Shown: positions 36,076-45,690, numbered from the stretch's first letter. The stretch: DNA of 50,922 nucleotides from Cytophagales bacterium (GCA_019456305.1 VRUD01000005.1:34204-85125); one strand, 5' to 3'. The notes: generated by a model not told the origin, from the sequence alone. A program made the numbers and translations.

Positions 36076-37809
36076 TTACTTCAACACTACCAATCTTTTG
36101 GTTATGGAATAATCTTTGGTTTTAAGCGTGTAGAGGTAAATGCCCGGTTTCAAATGCGAGGCATAATACAGAAACAAATGCCTGCCGGCAGGTTTGTTTG
36201 TTTCGTTTACAAGCGCTTCTATTTTTTTGCCTTGTATATTTGATACGAAAAGTTCTACAGGACCATCCTGCTCAAGTTCATATTCAAAAATAACGTTAAC
36301 CTTGAAAGGGTTTGGGAGAGCGGCTATGACGGGGCGGGCGATTGTGTTTTTTTCAAGGATTGTATTTTTATTCTCGATAAATATATTTTGATCTTCATTT
36401 TTGTTATTTACCGAATCCGCATTGTTAGAAAACCTACAATTTCCACATGGTTGAATTGTAGCAGTAACATCAGCACCAACTTGAACTGTTATTCCCGGTA
36501 AACCAATTATTTCAGTTCCAGCTGTGAATTGCACCACCGAAGATGAAGATATAGTTACATTTGGGCCTAATGTAATAGAATTTTTTGCTACATATTCAAG
36601 TTCACCTATTAAAGTTTGGTTACTTATTTCAATCTCTTCTAAGCAACAAGGTATAGGAGTAACATTCCAGGTACTTAGAATAATTTTATCAGAGTAATCA
36701 ATGGGATCTATTGTGATACCTCCTGAATAGGAAAGTTTGCCAGTATATTGTTGAGTTTTACAGTCGTTGCTTAATATTAATCTATAATCGTAAAGAGCGG
36801 CTGCAACAATATTCCCTCCACTTGTTCTGCCATCCCAGCATATATCAAAATCAATACCATTTGGAATAGTAAGTTCATATACTCTGATTATAGTACCATT
36901 AAGGGCTATTATTTCTAATTTAGCAAAACTTACATTATTGATACTGGAAACACAAAAAGGCTCATTATCTGCCATCAAAGTGCTTTTAAAAATAGGGGAA
37001 ATATTTCCAAAAGTTCTGCTGCATTCTTTTCCAATTGGACAACTTTCAACAAGAGATACATCATCGATTACAAGATATGTACCACAAGCGACAGCAGGTA
37101 TTTCAAAACCTATCCAGTTAAAGTCACTACTTGGTGCTACGAATGAAAATGAAACAAGATGCCATTGTCCAGATGGGTATAAATTATTTGTTATTGGAAT
37201 CGTGCCAATTTTTGTGAATGAATGTAGAGTTTTAAAGTCATCATATTCGTCATCACACGTAAAATCACTAATTTTGTTATTTTTATATTTAATTTTTCCC
37301 TTTGACAAATAAAAATCTAGTGATCCTACAACTCTATCCCAATCACTATCAAAAGCACTAATACCAAAACAACAAATGGTACCATCAAATATTCTAATAA
37401 ACATAGATAATGTATAATCTGTTCCTTCTTTTAACTCATTATTAACAAAAAACTTTTGTTCTATAAGTTCAGCACTACCCATTCCAATAAATCCTGAACC
37501 AGAGTGTGGAGTAACATTTATAGACGCACCTCCTATACCAATTGATTCTCTCAATCCATAATGCGACATTTTATAATAATCAGGGGAATGTAACCAATGG
37601 GTGGTTGGTCCAAAAGTAGGCCTTTTAGCTAAATCATCTGTCCAAACCTCTAATCTGTCTACTTGTGAATCACTATCAGGATTAGACGTGTTATCCTCAA
37701 ATCCAGCATTATGTATTAAATTTTGGGAATATATATCAATATTAAAAATAAATATAATTAAGATATATTGCAATAATATTCTTGATTTTGTACAAGCTTT
37801 ATAATTCAT
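36076..37809 (-). CDS. T9SS-exported carbohydrate-binding-like protein
   Basis: A 577-residue predicted exported protein. The signal peptide ends about residue 28. A jelly-roll-like N-terminal domain (NLIHNAGFEDNTSNPDSDSQ to YLVIDDVSLVESC, about 30-265) resembles carbohydrate-binding modules. A middle domain includes FDICWDGRTSGG and a beta-helical stretch (YVAKNSITLGPNVTISSSS). The last 80 residues form a type A sorting domain (ALPNPFKVNVIFEYEL to TKRLVVLK). Its start lies 3 bp after the upstream stop, so it is the last gene of the four-gene minus-strand block. A CCTGCCGGCAGG palindrome occurs in the sorting-domain coding region. Confidence 0.82.
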   Translation of the reverse strand: MNYKACTKSRILLQYILIIFIFNIDIYSQNLIHNAGFEDNTSNPDSDSQVDRLEVWTDDLAKRPTFGPTTHWLHSPDYYKMSHYGLRESIGIGGASINVTPHSGSGFIGMGSAELIEQKFFVNNELKEGTDYTLSMFIRIFDGTICCFGISAFDSDWDRVVGSLDFYLSKGKIKYKNNKISDFTCDDEYDDFKTLHSFTKIGTIPITNNLYPSGQWHLVSFSFVAPSSDFNWIGFEIPAVACGTYLVIDDVSLVESCPIGKECSRTFGNISPIFKSTLMADNEPFCVSSINNVSFAKLEIIALNGTIIRVYELTIPNGIDFDICWDGRTSGGNIVAAALYDYRLILSNDCKTQQYTGKLSYSGGITIDPIDYSDKIILSTWNVTPIPCCLEEIEISNQTLIGELEYVAKNSITLGPNVTISSSSVVQFTAGTEIIGLPGITVQVGADVTATIQPCGNCRFSNNADSVNNKNEDQNIFIENKNTILEKNTIARPVIAALPNPFKVNVIFEYELEQDGPVELFVSNIQGKKIEALVNETNKPAGRHLFLYYASHLKPGIYLYTLKTKDYSITKRLVVLK

Positions 37810-37812
37810 AAT

Positions 37813-38475
37813 TTATTTAATTATTAATGGTAAACTTATTTTAATACCCAACTGAGCAGAAGGTAAAAATTTAGATTGCCTCTCGGTATAAGGATAGGGC
37901 CCAGCATCAAGAATATTTTCGGAATTATATATGACAATTATATATTTATTATAAGATATCCCAATTCCAATAAAATACTCAAATACAACCCTTTTTAAAA
38001 ATTCATATTCTTTCCCAAATATAAAATCTATTCCTGATCTTTTTCTAATTTCAGATTGATTAACAGTAAAATTACTAAACCCATAGGAGTATTTGACCTC
38101 TTTAGTATCGTACATTGAATAAGAATAATATATTGCTGATGAGATAAAAACTCGTTTTTTAGGTGAGCTACATTTATCTAATATTAATTTATAATTCAGC
38201 TTAAATGCTAATTTTTTATCATACTCAGAAAGATGATTTTTTATATAAAAATTGTCATTAATAAATATTTGATCTAAACTATAACCAAAGGATAATTCTA
38301 TAGCTTTATTATTACTTATATTATATTCATAACCCAAAGCAATTTCGTTAACAATGAATTGAGTAGGATAGATTTTTATTCTATGTTTGTGATCAAAAAA
38401 TAAACTATCTTGTGCATATGAATTAATAAAACTATTAATACAGATAAGAATTAGTATTAATGTATATCTTTTCAT
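37813..38475 (-). CDS. Outer-membrane beta-barrel-like protein
   Basis: Not recognised. It has 220 residues: a signal peptide (YTLILILICINSFINSYAQ), then alternating aromatic/polar strands (IALGYEYNISNNKAIELSFG; VFEYFIGIGISYNKYIIVIY) and a C-terminal LGIKISLPLIIK. This is consistent with a small outer-membrane barrel. Probably cotranscribed with the downstream T9SS protein, with 3 bp between them. Confidence 0.7.
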   Translation of the reverse strand: MKRYTLILILICINSFINSYAQDSLFFDHKHRIKIYPTQFIVNEIALGYEYNISNNKAIELSFGYSLDQIFINDNFYIKNHLSEYDKKLAFKLNYKLILDKCSSPKKRVFISSAIYYSYSMYDTKEVKYSYGFSNFTVNQSEIRKRSGIDFIFGKEYEFLKRVVFEYFIGIGISYNKYIIVIYNSENILDAGPYPYTERQSKFLPSAQLGIKISLPLIIK

Positions 38476-38527
38476 AACATGAAAAATTAAAAATCATTTT
38501 AAACAATTGAGTTTTATATAAATTTTT

Positions 38528-39187
38528 TCAATTGTTCAATTTGTAATTCACTCCAAGTCCAATTCCGTAATTCATAAATCTTTTCTTGAAAGTTGGACTC
38601 ACATACAATTCCCAACTAATACTTAATTTGTCGTTTATCTCTTTTTCTATCCCTAATTTTAATAGTATCCCAACTAAAAATTTAGTTACTAAATAATCGG
38701 GTGATTCTGTACTAATAACTACTTTATTCACGATAAATTTTCTCTTGATAAAATAATTGAAAGTTATTCCAATTCCCCCGTAAAATAACCTGTATTTAAC
38801 AATAAATGATATAGGAATACCTAAATAATACTGAACTTCAGAGCTTTTTAACTCTCCCGCTGGTATTCCACTTGAATCTGTATATACAAAATTAATTTTA
38901 TATCCCCTGTCAAATAAGAAAACTCCGGATTGTAAATAAAATCTATCTTCTTTTAATTCTGTTTTGATTTCTAAACCTCCGTTAAAAGAAATCCTTGAAT
39001 AATTGTCTTTAACAAATGGTTTATATTTTGTTGCGATTCTATTTATTGTTGAAATTCCTGGCAAAAAATAAAATCCCAAAGTTAATTTCTTTTTATAAGC
39101 AATTAAACTATCAATTTTTTGGGCATATATTTTAAATGAAAAAAGTGCCAAAACAATGAATATGAAAGTCGATTTTTTTGCATTCAT
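38528..39187 (-). CDS. Outer-membrane beta-barrel-like protein
   Basis: Not recognised. It has 219 residues: a signal peptide (FIFIVLALFSFKIYAQ) and strands such as YYLGIPISFIVKYRLFYGGI and LSISWELYVSPTFKKRFMNY, ending GIGLGVNYKLNN. Same general type as the next gene but not an obvious duplicate. An inverted repeat AACAATTGA / TCAATTGTT overlaps the stop (38502-38536) and may weaken readthrough to the next gene. Confidence 0.7.
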   Translation of the reverse strand: MNAKKSTFIFIVLALFSFKIYAQKIDSLIAYKKKLTLGFYFLPGISTINRIATKYKPFVKDNYSRISFNGGLEIKTELKEDRFYLQSGVFLFDRGYKINFVYTDSSGIPAGELKSSEVQYYLGIPISFIVKYRLFYGGIGITFNYFIKRKFIVNKVVISTESPDYLVTKFLVGILLKLGIEKEINDKLSISWELYVSPTFKKRFMNYGIGLGVNYKLNN

Positions 39188-39244
39188 TTTCTCAAATTAA
39201 CAATTGATAACGAGCAAGTTTAATTAGAAATAACCTTAAGCATA

Positions 39245-41011
39245 TCAAAAACGAATTTCAATAAAACCAATCTTTATTATTTTAACCTTTTTATTTCTTT
39301 TCTTCAATAAATCATTTTCTTCATGTAATTCCTGATTTTCTTTTTCTAGAGTTAATACTCTTTTATCCATATCAATAATATCCAAAGAGTTTTCCTCAAC
39401 GTTTGTTGTAAGGCCAACCAATGTATTGCCTACATCAAGTCCATCCTCTACAATTTTTTCAGCAGGTTCTAAACCAGGGAGGTGTCTGTATTTTTTGAAG
39501 TACAAGGCTTTCTGAGCAAAAGTCATTCTTTTGTAAGAATCACTGAAAACATAATCAGGGAAGCTGCCTAATTTTATTCTATAACTTCTTGCAAAGAATC
39601 TGCCATCCCCAGTTATACGAAAATTCTCTGTACTGCCTTTATAAACAGCAAATGCTATGTCGTTATCATTGTTTACCTTAATATGAAGTTTAGCTTGTGG
39701 ATTTGTTTCTTCTATACCAACACGGCCGTCATCTGTTATCCTCATTTTCTCTGTAAAATTATCAGATGCGTCTGTAGTATAAAACTTAATGGCTCCCTCA
39801 GGATGATGTGATCTCAATTCCGCGTGACCGAATGCCGACATACCTATCCTGAAACCCTGCCCGTTTCCTGTTATTTCAGTGTGTTCATTAGTGAAATAAG
39901 CATATACTGGAGTTTCGCCTTGCCGATGCAGATGTAAAATATTTTGAGCAGTAGTAGTACCAACAGCAAGCTTATCACTAAAGTATCCGCTGCCAGATAC
40001 ACCAAATCTAAAACCAATAGGAACTACTAAATTTTCTCCAATCCCAATCTGTCCATTGCCTTTGATCCGCATTAATTCCACACCATCACCATTTTTTCCA
40101 CCTGCATAAAAAACGTGAGCGCCTAAAACGTCACCGATATGGTAATTTAATTTCCTTATTATAAGGATTGGCACAGGTTCGCCTATTGCTTTGTTACTGA
40201 TACCAAACCCATAATGGTCAGTTAAAGAACCTCCATCCCATAGCGTAATTTTTGCACCTAAATCTGATGGGGTTATTGATAAGCTGGTTTTTGGATCGGT
40301 CTCTCGAATTCCTGCGTAGCCGTTTTCATTAATAGTAAAGAAAGGATTCCCTGGCATGCCTAAATGGAATTTCTTTTCAAAAGTAATGGGATCAACAAAT
40401 GGTTCTAAATCCCATTTAGAGACTGCGGTAAGATTTAAATCAAAATCTTTATAAATGTGCTCTAATCTCATCCCTTGATGAGAAGATATGTCACCTGGCA
40501 CGCCTTTAGAATGAACACTAACGATATGGAGCGATTTTTCCGGATTTTGAGTTCGAATACCGAGGAAATGATATTTATTACATAAGAAAAGTTTTTTCAC
40601 ATCAGACGGACTTTCCCGCCATGCATTGCCGGCAATACATGCGCCTCCTGCACCAGCAAAAACCGGAGGACCGGCAAAACCAGACGGCCCGCCAGGTACA
40701 AATTTCTCTTTTGACTGGAAAAAATTTCCTTCTCTGTCAAGTAACACGTAGCTGAACTCTTTTATCAATCCTATTCCACCACCCTGCCCATGTCCCTGTC
40801 CTGAACCAGGCATACTATCTTGTGCCACCGGTATACCTTTTACTCTCAACATTGATTTTGCATTGATAGAATCACCGATTACAAACTTTTTTGTTAAGTC
40901 CGCAACGTAAACTGTTGTCCCATTTTCTTTAATGGGCGCAGTATTCTGGCTTTGGGCTATCCAACCAAAGCTCATAGCAAGTGCGAAAAGTAATAATTTT
41001 TTTGTGTTCAT
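39245..41011 (-). CDS. Exported tail-fibre-like repeat protein
   Basis: A 588-residue protein. It has a signal peptide (LLLFALAMSFGWIAQSQ), a long beta region with repeated GYAGIRETDPKTSL, GRVGIEETNPQAKLHI and GNGQIGIGEN motifs, then PDYVFSDSYKRMTFAQKALY and RHLPGLEPAEKIVEDGLDVG. The latter is a conserved C-terminal signature of Bacteroidota tail-fibre-like proteins. A terminal coiled coil follows (LEKENQELHEENDLLKKR). Probably a trimeric surface fibre; partner unknown. First gene of the minus-strand block. Confidence 0.75.
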   Translation of the reverse strand: MNTKKLLLFALAMSFGWIAQSQNTAPIKENGTTVYVADLTKKFVIGDSINAKSMLRVKGIPVAQDSMPGSGQGHGQGGGIGLIKEFSYVLLDREGNFFQSKEKFVPGGPSGFAGPPVFAGAGGACIAGNAWRESPSDVKKLFLCNKYHFLGIRTQNPEKSLHIVSVHSKGVPGDISSHQGMRLEHIYKDFDLNLTAVSKWDLEPFVDPITFEKKFHLGMPGNPFFTINENGYAGIRETDPKTSLSITPSDLGAKITLWDGGSLTDHYGFGISNKAIGEPVPILIIRKLNYHIGDVLGAHVFYAGGKNGDGVELMRIKGNGQIGIGENLVVPIGFRFGVSGSGYFSDKLAVGTTTAQNILHLHRQGETPVYAYFTNEHTEITGNGQGFRIGMSAFGHAELRSHHPEGAIKFYTTDASDNFTEKMRITDDGRVGIEETNPQAKLHIKVNNDNDIAFAVYKGSTENFRITGDGRFFARSYRIKLGSFPDYVFSDSYKRMTFAQKALYFKKYRHLPGLEPAEKIVEDGLDVGNTLVGLTTNVEENSLDIIDMDKRVLTLEKENQELHEENDLLKKRNKKVKIIKIGFIEIRF

Positions 41012-41142
41012 AATTTTGTAAGGGGTTTATGTCAAAAAATGGACCAAATCCCTGGTTAAAAGTAAGTATTTAACGGCATAAATATAAACAACTTTTATTA
41101 ACAAAAAACAAATTGATATTTTTTTTATTTTTTTTGTAATGT

Positions 41143-41352
41143 TTATATCTTTGATTTCAAACGAGCATAACCAACACTATCTTTGCCTTTATATAACAGT
41201 TCCTGAGCTTGCTCATCGGTAAAATGATCTTTACTTATAACAATTTTAAGAAATGTAGTGCATTTGGTACTATTATCGGATATATATTGTTCCTCAAGAA
41301 GCCTGATTTCCTGATCATTTAAAGTGCTGGCTATAATTTTTAAAACATCCAT
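41143..41352 (-). CDS. Small hypothetical protein
   Basis: 69 residues from the ATG at 41352; an in-frame TTG at 41370 is the alternative. Sequence begins MDVLKIIASTLNDQEIRLLE and ends GYARLKSKI. Charged and helical, with no signal peptide or membrane segment. The FTDEQAQELLYKGKDSVGYA segment recalls a small helical domain in some Bacteroidota regulators, but I cannot name the family. Divergent from tsaC. Confidence 0.55.
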   Translation of the reverse strand: MDVLKIIASTLNDQEIRLLEEQYISDNSTKCTTFLKIVISKDHFTDEQAQELLYKGKDSVGYARLKSKI

Positions 41353-41381
41353 GATGGTAAAACGATTCAAAAAAAATTCTT

Positions 41382-41389
41382 TAACTTTG
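41382..41389 (+). promoter_or_regulatory. -7 element for tsaC
   Basis: TAACTTTG matches TAnnTTTG, 20 bp before the ATG. No -33 TTTG at the standard distance. Confidence 0.45.
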
Positions 41390-41409
41390 TAACTGAATTC
41401 GTAATAAAG

Positions 41410-41997
41410 ATGAATAAGGAAATAATAAAGATTTGCGGTTTTCTAAAGCAAGGCAAAACCATTCTTTATCCTTCTGATACGGTGTGGGGTATTGGCTGTG
41501 ACGCGGAAAATGATCATGCTGTCAGGCGGATCTATGAGATCAAAAAGCGTGAAGATAGCAAGGGGTTGATAGTTTTAGTGTCAGGTTTAGCTATGCTGAC
41601 TACCTATGTTGCTAAAGTTCCTTCAAAAGCTGTTGATCTTATAGAAAATACACAATCTCCATTGACAATTATTTACCCAGTGGAATTCCACAGGGTGAAC
41701 TCCCAGGCAAGAAATTTACCTGAAAATGTGACTGCCAAAGACGGGAGCCTGGCTTTAAGGATAGTTAAAGATTCATTTTTAATGGCTTTAATAAATTGTC
41801 ACGGGCGTGGGATTATTTCTACTTCAGCAAATTTAAGCGGTAATCCCGAACCGAAAAACTTCAGGAAAATAGATGACAGAATTTTGAATCAGGTTGATTA
41901 TGTGGTAAATTGGCAACAAAACAGGCAAAGCAACATGAAACCGTCTAAAATTATTAGGATTGAATTGGATGGAAAAATTGAAATTATTAGGGAATGA
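41410..41997 (+). CDS. tsaC: L-threonylcarbamoyladenylate synthase (Sua5/YrdC/TsaC family)
   Basis: Makes threonylcarbamoyl-AMP from threonine, bicarbonate and ATP for the t6A modification at position 37 of ANN-decoding tRNAs. It has 195 residues, YrdC domain only. Motifs are TILYPSDTVWGIGCDAEN, IYEIKKREDSKGLIVLV, PLTIIYP and the ISTSANLSG element. A YciO-type paralogue is the alternative. Confidence 0.9.
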   Translation: MNKEIIKICGFLKQGKTILYPSDTVWGIGCDAENDHAVRRIYEIKKREDSKGLIVLVSGLAMLTTYVAKVPSKAVDLIENTQSPLTIIYPVEFHRVNSQARNLPENVTAKDGSLALRIVKDSFLMALINCHGRGIISTSANLSGNPEPKNFRKIDDRILNQVDYVVNWQQNRQSNMKPSKIIRIELDGKIEIIRE

Positions 41998-42017
41998 ATA
42001 CATGAACACATAAAGCT

Positions 42018-42092
42018 ATGAGTCAGGAAATAATCAACAAAGTAAAATCAGGGGTAAAAGGCTTTTATATCGGTAATAGAATAAAAGATTAA
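42018..42092 (+). CDS. Very short open frame, possible remnant
   Basis: ATG to TAA encodes 24 residues, MSQEIINKVKSGVKGFYIGN then RIKD. It lies between tsaC and cca, 6 bp before the cca start. Not recognised; it could be a leader or a decayed gene start. Confidence 0.2.
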   Translation: MSQEIINKVKSGVKGFYIGNRIKD

Positions 42093-42098
42093 AGAAAT

Positions 42099-43610
42099 AT
42101 GAACTGTTCGAAAGAGTTAAAGAAAAATGGAATTTTCCAGCTTATATCCAAATGTGCTTCTGATCTCAATTATGACACCTATGTTGTAGGTGGATTTGTG
42201 AGAGATATGTTGTTGAAAAAAAACTCAAAAGATATTGATATCGTCTGTGTAGGAAGTGGCATTAAATTAGCTCATAATGTAGCAAATAAACTTTCCCTCC
42301 TCAATAATCTAAAAAATTCCAAATCCCTGCCTGCTCAAGGGCTTCGGCAAGCAGGCCAAATCTCAAGTCCGAAATTCAATAGGGAAGTCAAGGTTGCCGT
42401 TTTTAAGAATTTCGGCACTGCCAGGATAAGTTTTAATGGACTTGAATTAGAATTTGTAGGCGCCAGAAAGGAATCATATCAACGTAATTCCCGTAAGCCC
42501 ATCGTTGAAAACGGCACGTTAGAAGATGACCAGAACAGACGGGATTTTACCATTAACGCTTTGGCATTAAGCCTGGATGCTAAAAATTATGGGAACTTAC
42601 ACGACCCTTTTGACGGACTTAAAGACCTTGAAGATAAAATAATACGAACGCCATTAGACCCCGATATTACCTTTTCTGATGATCCTTTAAGAATGATGCG
42701 GGCTATCCGGTTTGCCGCTCAACTGAGTTTTGATATTGAACCGGAAACATTTCAAGCGATCAGTAAAAATAAACAACGCACAGAGATTGTTTCACAAGAA
42801 CGCGTTGCAGATGAGTTGAACAAGATCATTCTTACTACCAAACCATCTTATGGATTTAAATTATTATTTCATTGCGGGTTATTAGAGCAACTATTCCCTG
42901 AATTGATTAAGCTTCGCGGGGTTGAAACCATCAACAACAGGTCTCATAAAGATAATTTTTATCATACATTACAAGTGCTTGATAATGTTGCTGAAAAATC
43001 TGATGATCTCTGGTTAAGATGGGCTGCGCTGCTTCATGATATTGCAAAACCTCTGACTAAACGCTTTGATGAAAAGGTTGGATGGACTTTCCATGGTCAT
43101 GATGATAGGGGCGCTAAAATGGTACCCCATATCTTCAGAAAGCTGAAGCTGCCGCTCAACGAAAAGATGCGTTTCGTACAAAAACTGGTACGCTTACACC
43201 TCAGGCCCATTGCATTAGTTAAAGATAATATTAGCGATTCTGCAATCAGGCGTTTGCTATTTGAAACAGGAGATGCGCTTGAAGCTTTGATGGTATTGTG
43301 CAGGGCAGATATTACATCCAAAAATGATCTCAAAGTAAAACAATTTCTTAATAATTTTGACAAGGTTGAGCAGAAACTGTGCGAAGTAGAAAAAAAGGAT
43401 AAGCTCAGAAACTTTCAGCCTCCGGTGAGAGGTGAGCATATCATAGAAGCTTTTGACCTTGAACCATGCAAACTAATAGGTGATATAAAGATTGCGGTGC
43501 GGGAGGCTATTTTGGATGGAAAAATTAATAATGATTTTCACGAAGCTTATGATTATATGCTGAAAGTGGGCAGGGGAATGGGGTTGGAGCGTAAGAAGCA
43601 AACGAAGTAG
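42099..43610 (+). CDS. cca: CCA-adding tRNA nucleotidyltransferase / poly(A) polymerase family with HD domain
   Basis: Adds or repairs the 3' CCA of tRNAs. It has 503 residues. Class II nucleotidyltransferase head with VVGGFVRDML (29-38), catalytic D45 and D47 (KDIDIV), RRDFTINALAL, and the RNA-binding region around PLRMMRAIRFAAQLSF. The HD domain contains LLHDIAKP (H313, D314) and FHGHDDRGAKM. Residues about 73-88 (KSLPAQGLRQAGQISS) are extra sequence over a GCCTGCT / AGCAGGC palindrome at 42329-42356, an in-frame repeat insertion. Follows tsaC, another tRNA maturation gene. Confidence 0.92.
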   Translation: MNCSKELKKNGIFQLISKCASDLNYDTYVVGGFVRDMLLKKNSKDIDIVCVGSGIKLAHNVANKLSLLNNLKNSKSLPAQGLRQAGQISSPKFNREVKVAVFKNFGTARISFNGLELEFVGARKESYQRNSRKPIVENGTLEDDQNRRDFTINALALSLDAKNYGNLHDPFDGLKDLEDKIIRTPLDPDITFSDDPLRMMRAIRFAAQLSFDIEPETFQAISKNKQRTEIVSQERVADELNKIILTTKPSYGFKLLFHCGLLEQLFPELIKLRGVETINNRSHKDNFYHTLQVLDNVAEKSDDLWLRWAALLHDIAKPLTKRFDEKVGWTFHGHDDRGAKMVPHIFRKLKLPLNEKMRFVQKLVRLHLRPIALVKDNISDSAIRRLLFETGDALEALMVLCRADITSKNDLKVKQFLNNFDKVEQKLCEVEKKDKLRNFQPPVRGEHIIEAFDLEPCKLIGDIKIAVREAILDGKINNDFHEAYDYMLKVGRGMGLERKKQTK

Positions 43611-43649
43611 TAGTAAATTGCAGTGGCAGTCTACCGGGTATTCGGGATG

Positions 43650-43696
43650 GTAATTCAATGGTAATTCAATGGTAATTACAACCGAATTACAATCGT
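43650..43696. repeat. Short copy of the GTAATTCAATG / GAATTACAACC array
   Basis: Two to three units of each orientation, matching the large array at 24026-24146. It lies between the convergent cca and GT-C genes, with a CCGGGTATTCGGG palindrome beside it. Confidence 0.75.
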
Positions 43697-43729
43697 ATGA
43701 CAATAGATCATCCCCCATTCCTAAACGGA

Positions 43730-45259
43730 TTACCCGTCCGTACTACTTCCAATCTTGTAAATATAGATCGTCTGACTTTTATTTACCGGGTTAAGCCAAT
43801 ATATAACCTTGTCTATAAAGCCGGGCTCTATGGTTGTTTTGTATTGTAGAACAGGGAAAATAGATTGAACCGCTTCAATACGTTGTTTAAGGTTTGTCTC
43901 TTCAAAGAATAGTGCGAATTTGGGATATTCGGTTTTGTTAACATTTCTAAAATACTCCTGCCAATTGGGGAGGGGATTACTTTTGGTTAATTCATAAAAA
44001 CCGACTTCCCACTTCCGAAGATAAAACTTAGGCAGCATTTTTATACTGTTATGGTTGGTGTCTTCCAGCAGTATGTGCCTGATGTTGCCGTATCGGGATA
44101 GATAAACCATAGATTCTACTCTCGATCTTTTGGAATATGCTGTTGAAATAAAGGGTAGTACTAACAGGTTGATTACCCAGAAAAATGTCATACACCAGGT
44201 TAATATTTTTTTCCTTGCCTGCCAGAATTTTGCTCCCTTCACAAATTCATTCCAGCCAATAAATCCAAGGATCACAATAAAGGGAATTACAGGAAAAATA
44301 AACCTTTCCTGTTTATTAGGAAAATAGGAATGAAAAACAAGAAACAAAAATGCAGGCAGGAATAATAGCAGATGTTTTTTCCATGTACGCAAAAAACCAA
44401 AAAATAAGAAAATACTCAAGGGCGGAATCAATATTCCACAGATCAACAAAATATAAAGATACCAAGGTCCGATGATATAGCTGTATTTGTGCGTAAAGTT
44501 GTAGGTGATATACTCGGCAAGCTCAGCAAAAGGATAGCCCCATATTACATAATCTGTAACACCTTGAATAATTACGATTGATAATAAAGCGCCTAACCCG
44601 AAGAAAACAGCGCCTTTCCATTTTTGTTGTATCAACATTGCTAACCCTACTCCACCGATAAATATTAAGGTTTGAAACCTCACTGAAAAGGCTAAGCCCA
44701 TTATGAGGCCTGCTAAAAAATATTGCAAAATCATATTTTTCCATTTCTCAGAAGTAATTATTATCCATATACCCAACATCAGGAACGGGATACACACGAT
44801 CTCAACCAGGTTACGAACACTTAAAAAAGGCATAAACCAGAGTAACGCCAAAAACAAGCCTACTTGTTTGGCGGTATCCCGATTGTATAGTTTTTCAGTT
44901 ATACGAAACCCGGTAATAACTACAATCAATGAAAACAATGCGTGTAAAAACCTTATGATATACATTTTAATTCCCGGGTCAAATATTCCTGTGTATTCCA
45001 GCAGCGAAAAGAACAAATAGTGCAGGCCGACATAAAAAAAGCTATGCCCTTCCGGTTTCGGGTCTTGCTGGTTCCATGGCAGCCAGTTATTATAATCCTC
45101 CCCGTCAACCCATGACTGTGACGCTTCAATGACCAGGAAATGATCATCATGCATTCCATAGCCCTGAGAAAATACAACAGCCAGCAGCCTGAAAAATAGT
45201 GCCGCAGATACAATTAATAGTAAAGGGTTTTGTTGCCAGTATTGCCTGATTAATTTCAT
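43730..45259 (-). CDS. Polytopic GT-C-type glycosyltransferase
   Basis: A lipid-linked-sugar-dependent transferase of the GT-C class, 509 residues. The N-terminal periplasmic loop carries the acidic pair D38-D39 (FSQGYGMHDDHFLVIEASQS). About ten TM helices follow (for example LLIVSAALFFRLLAVVF; VGLFLALLWFMPFLSV; LFLPAFLFLVFHSYF), then a short soluble tail. Resembles Alg9/PIG-M-type (GT22) or ArnT/PMT-type (GT39/83) enzymes; which one is not clear. Substrate unknown. Confidence 0.8.
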   Translation of the reverse strand: MKLIRQYWQQNPLLLIVSAALFFRLLAVVFSQGYGMHDDHFLVIEASQSWVDGEDYNNWLPWNQQDPKPEGHSFFYVGLHYLFFSLLEYTGIFDPGIKMYIIRFLHALFSLIVVITGFRITEKLYNRDTAKQVGLFLALLWFMPFLSVRNLVEIVCIPFLMLGIWIIITSEKWKNMILQYFLAGLIMGLAFSVRFQTLIFIGGVGLAMLIQQKWKGAVFFGLGALLSIVIIQGVTDYVIWGYPFAELAEYITYNFTHKYSYIIGPWYLYILLICGILIPPLSIFLFFGFLRTWKKHLLLFLPAFLFLVFHSYFPNKQERFIFPVIPFIVILGFIGWNEFVKGAKFWQARKKILTWCMTFFWVINLLVLPFISTAYSKRSRVESMVYLSRYGNIRHILLEDTNHNSIKMLPKFYLRKWEVGFYELTKSNPLPNWQEYFRNVNKTEYPKFALFFEETNLKQRIEAVQSIFPVLQYKTTIEPGFIDKVIYWLNPVNKSQTIYIYKIGSSTDG

Positions 45260-45282
45260 TATCGGTGATTGTTATATTGTTC

Positions 45283-45344
45283 CACGAAATAAATTTCGTG
45301 CTACAAAAAAAATCGTTTTACTTGTAGCGCGATATTTATATCGC
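45283..45344. repeat. Two adjacent palindromes in the broken radical SAM region
   Basis: CACGAAATAAATTTCGTG (45283-45300) and GCGATATTTATATCGC (45329-45344) are joined by GCTACAA/TTGTAGC halves, forming a compound hairpin. The truncated radical SAM frame ends inside it. Confidence 0.75.
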
Positions 45345-45537
45345 TGTTTCCCGAAAACATGATAGGTTGTGGAATCCCCTTGTATTTTTTAAGAAATTGC
45401 TCTAATAGTTCCGGTGCATTTTCTTTGATGATGATCTTTCGTTCAAAATCAAGGCCGGCACTAAAGCCCCAATACTGGTGAGAGTTTCGTGCATAACAAT
45501 AAATACATCCATGCTCACATCCATGGTATGGATTCAT
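45301..45537 (-). pseudogene. Internal fragment of a radical SAM protein (spore photolyase-like / PA0069 family)
   Basis: The 78 codons begin MNPYHGCEHGCIYCYARNSH, the cluster-binding CxxxCxxC loop (C7, C11, C14), followed by WGFSAGLDFERKIIIKENAP and PIMFSGNSD. Intact relatives have some 60 residues before this motif and over 200 after it. Here the frame ends in palindrome DNA (INIALQVKRFFL is translated repeat). Both ends are missing, so it is a relic. Confidence 0.8.
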
Positions 45538-45609
45538 AGCTCAAAAGTATGAAAAAAAATTTATTATTCTGGTTTTATGTTCAAAGTTAAGTATTTTTAA
45601 AAAATATAA

Positions 45610-45690
45610 AACGGAAATGTTGAAAATGTGCGGTATGTTTGGAATGATTGGAATGTTTGGAACAACCGGCATGACCGGAATGACCGGCAC
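45610..45690. repeat. GGAATGACC-type degenerate tandem tract before the RAYT
   Basis: Repeats of GGAATG-A/T-YY and ACCGGCATGACC lead straight into the palindrome at 45686. The same kind of tract precedes the palindrome inside the RAYT coding region (46060-46141). Confidence 0.7.
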
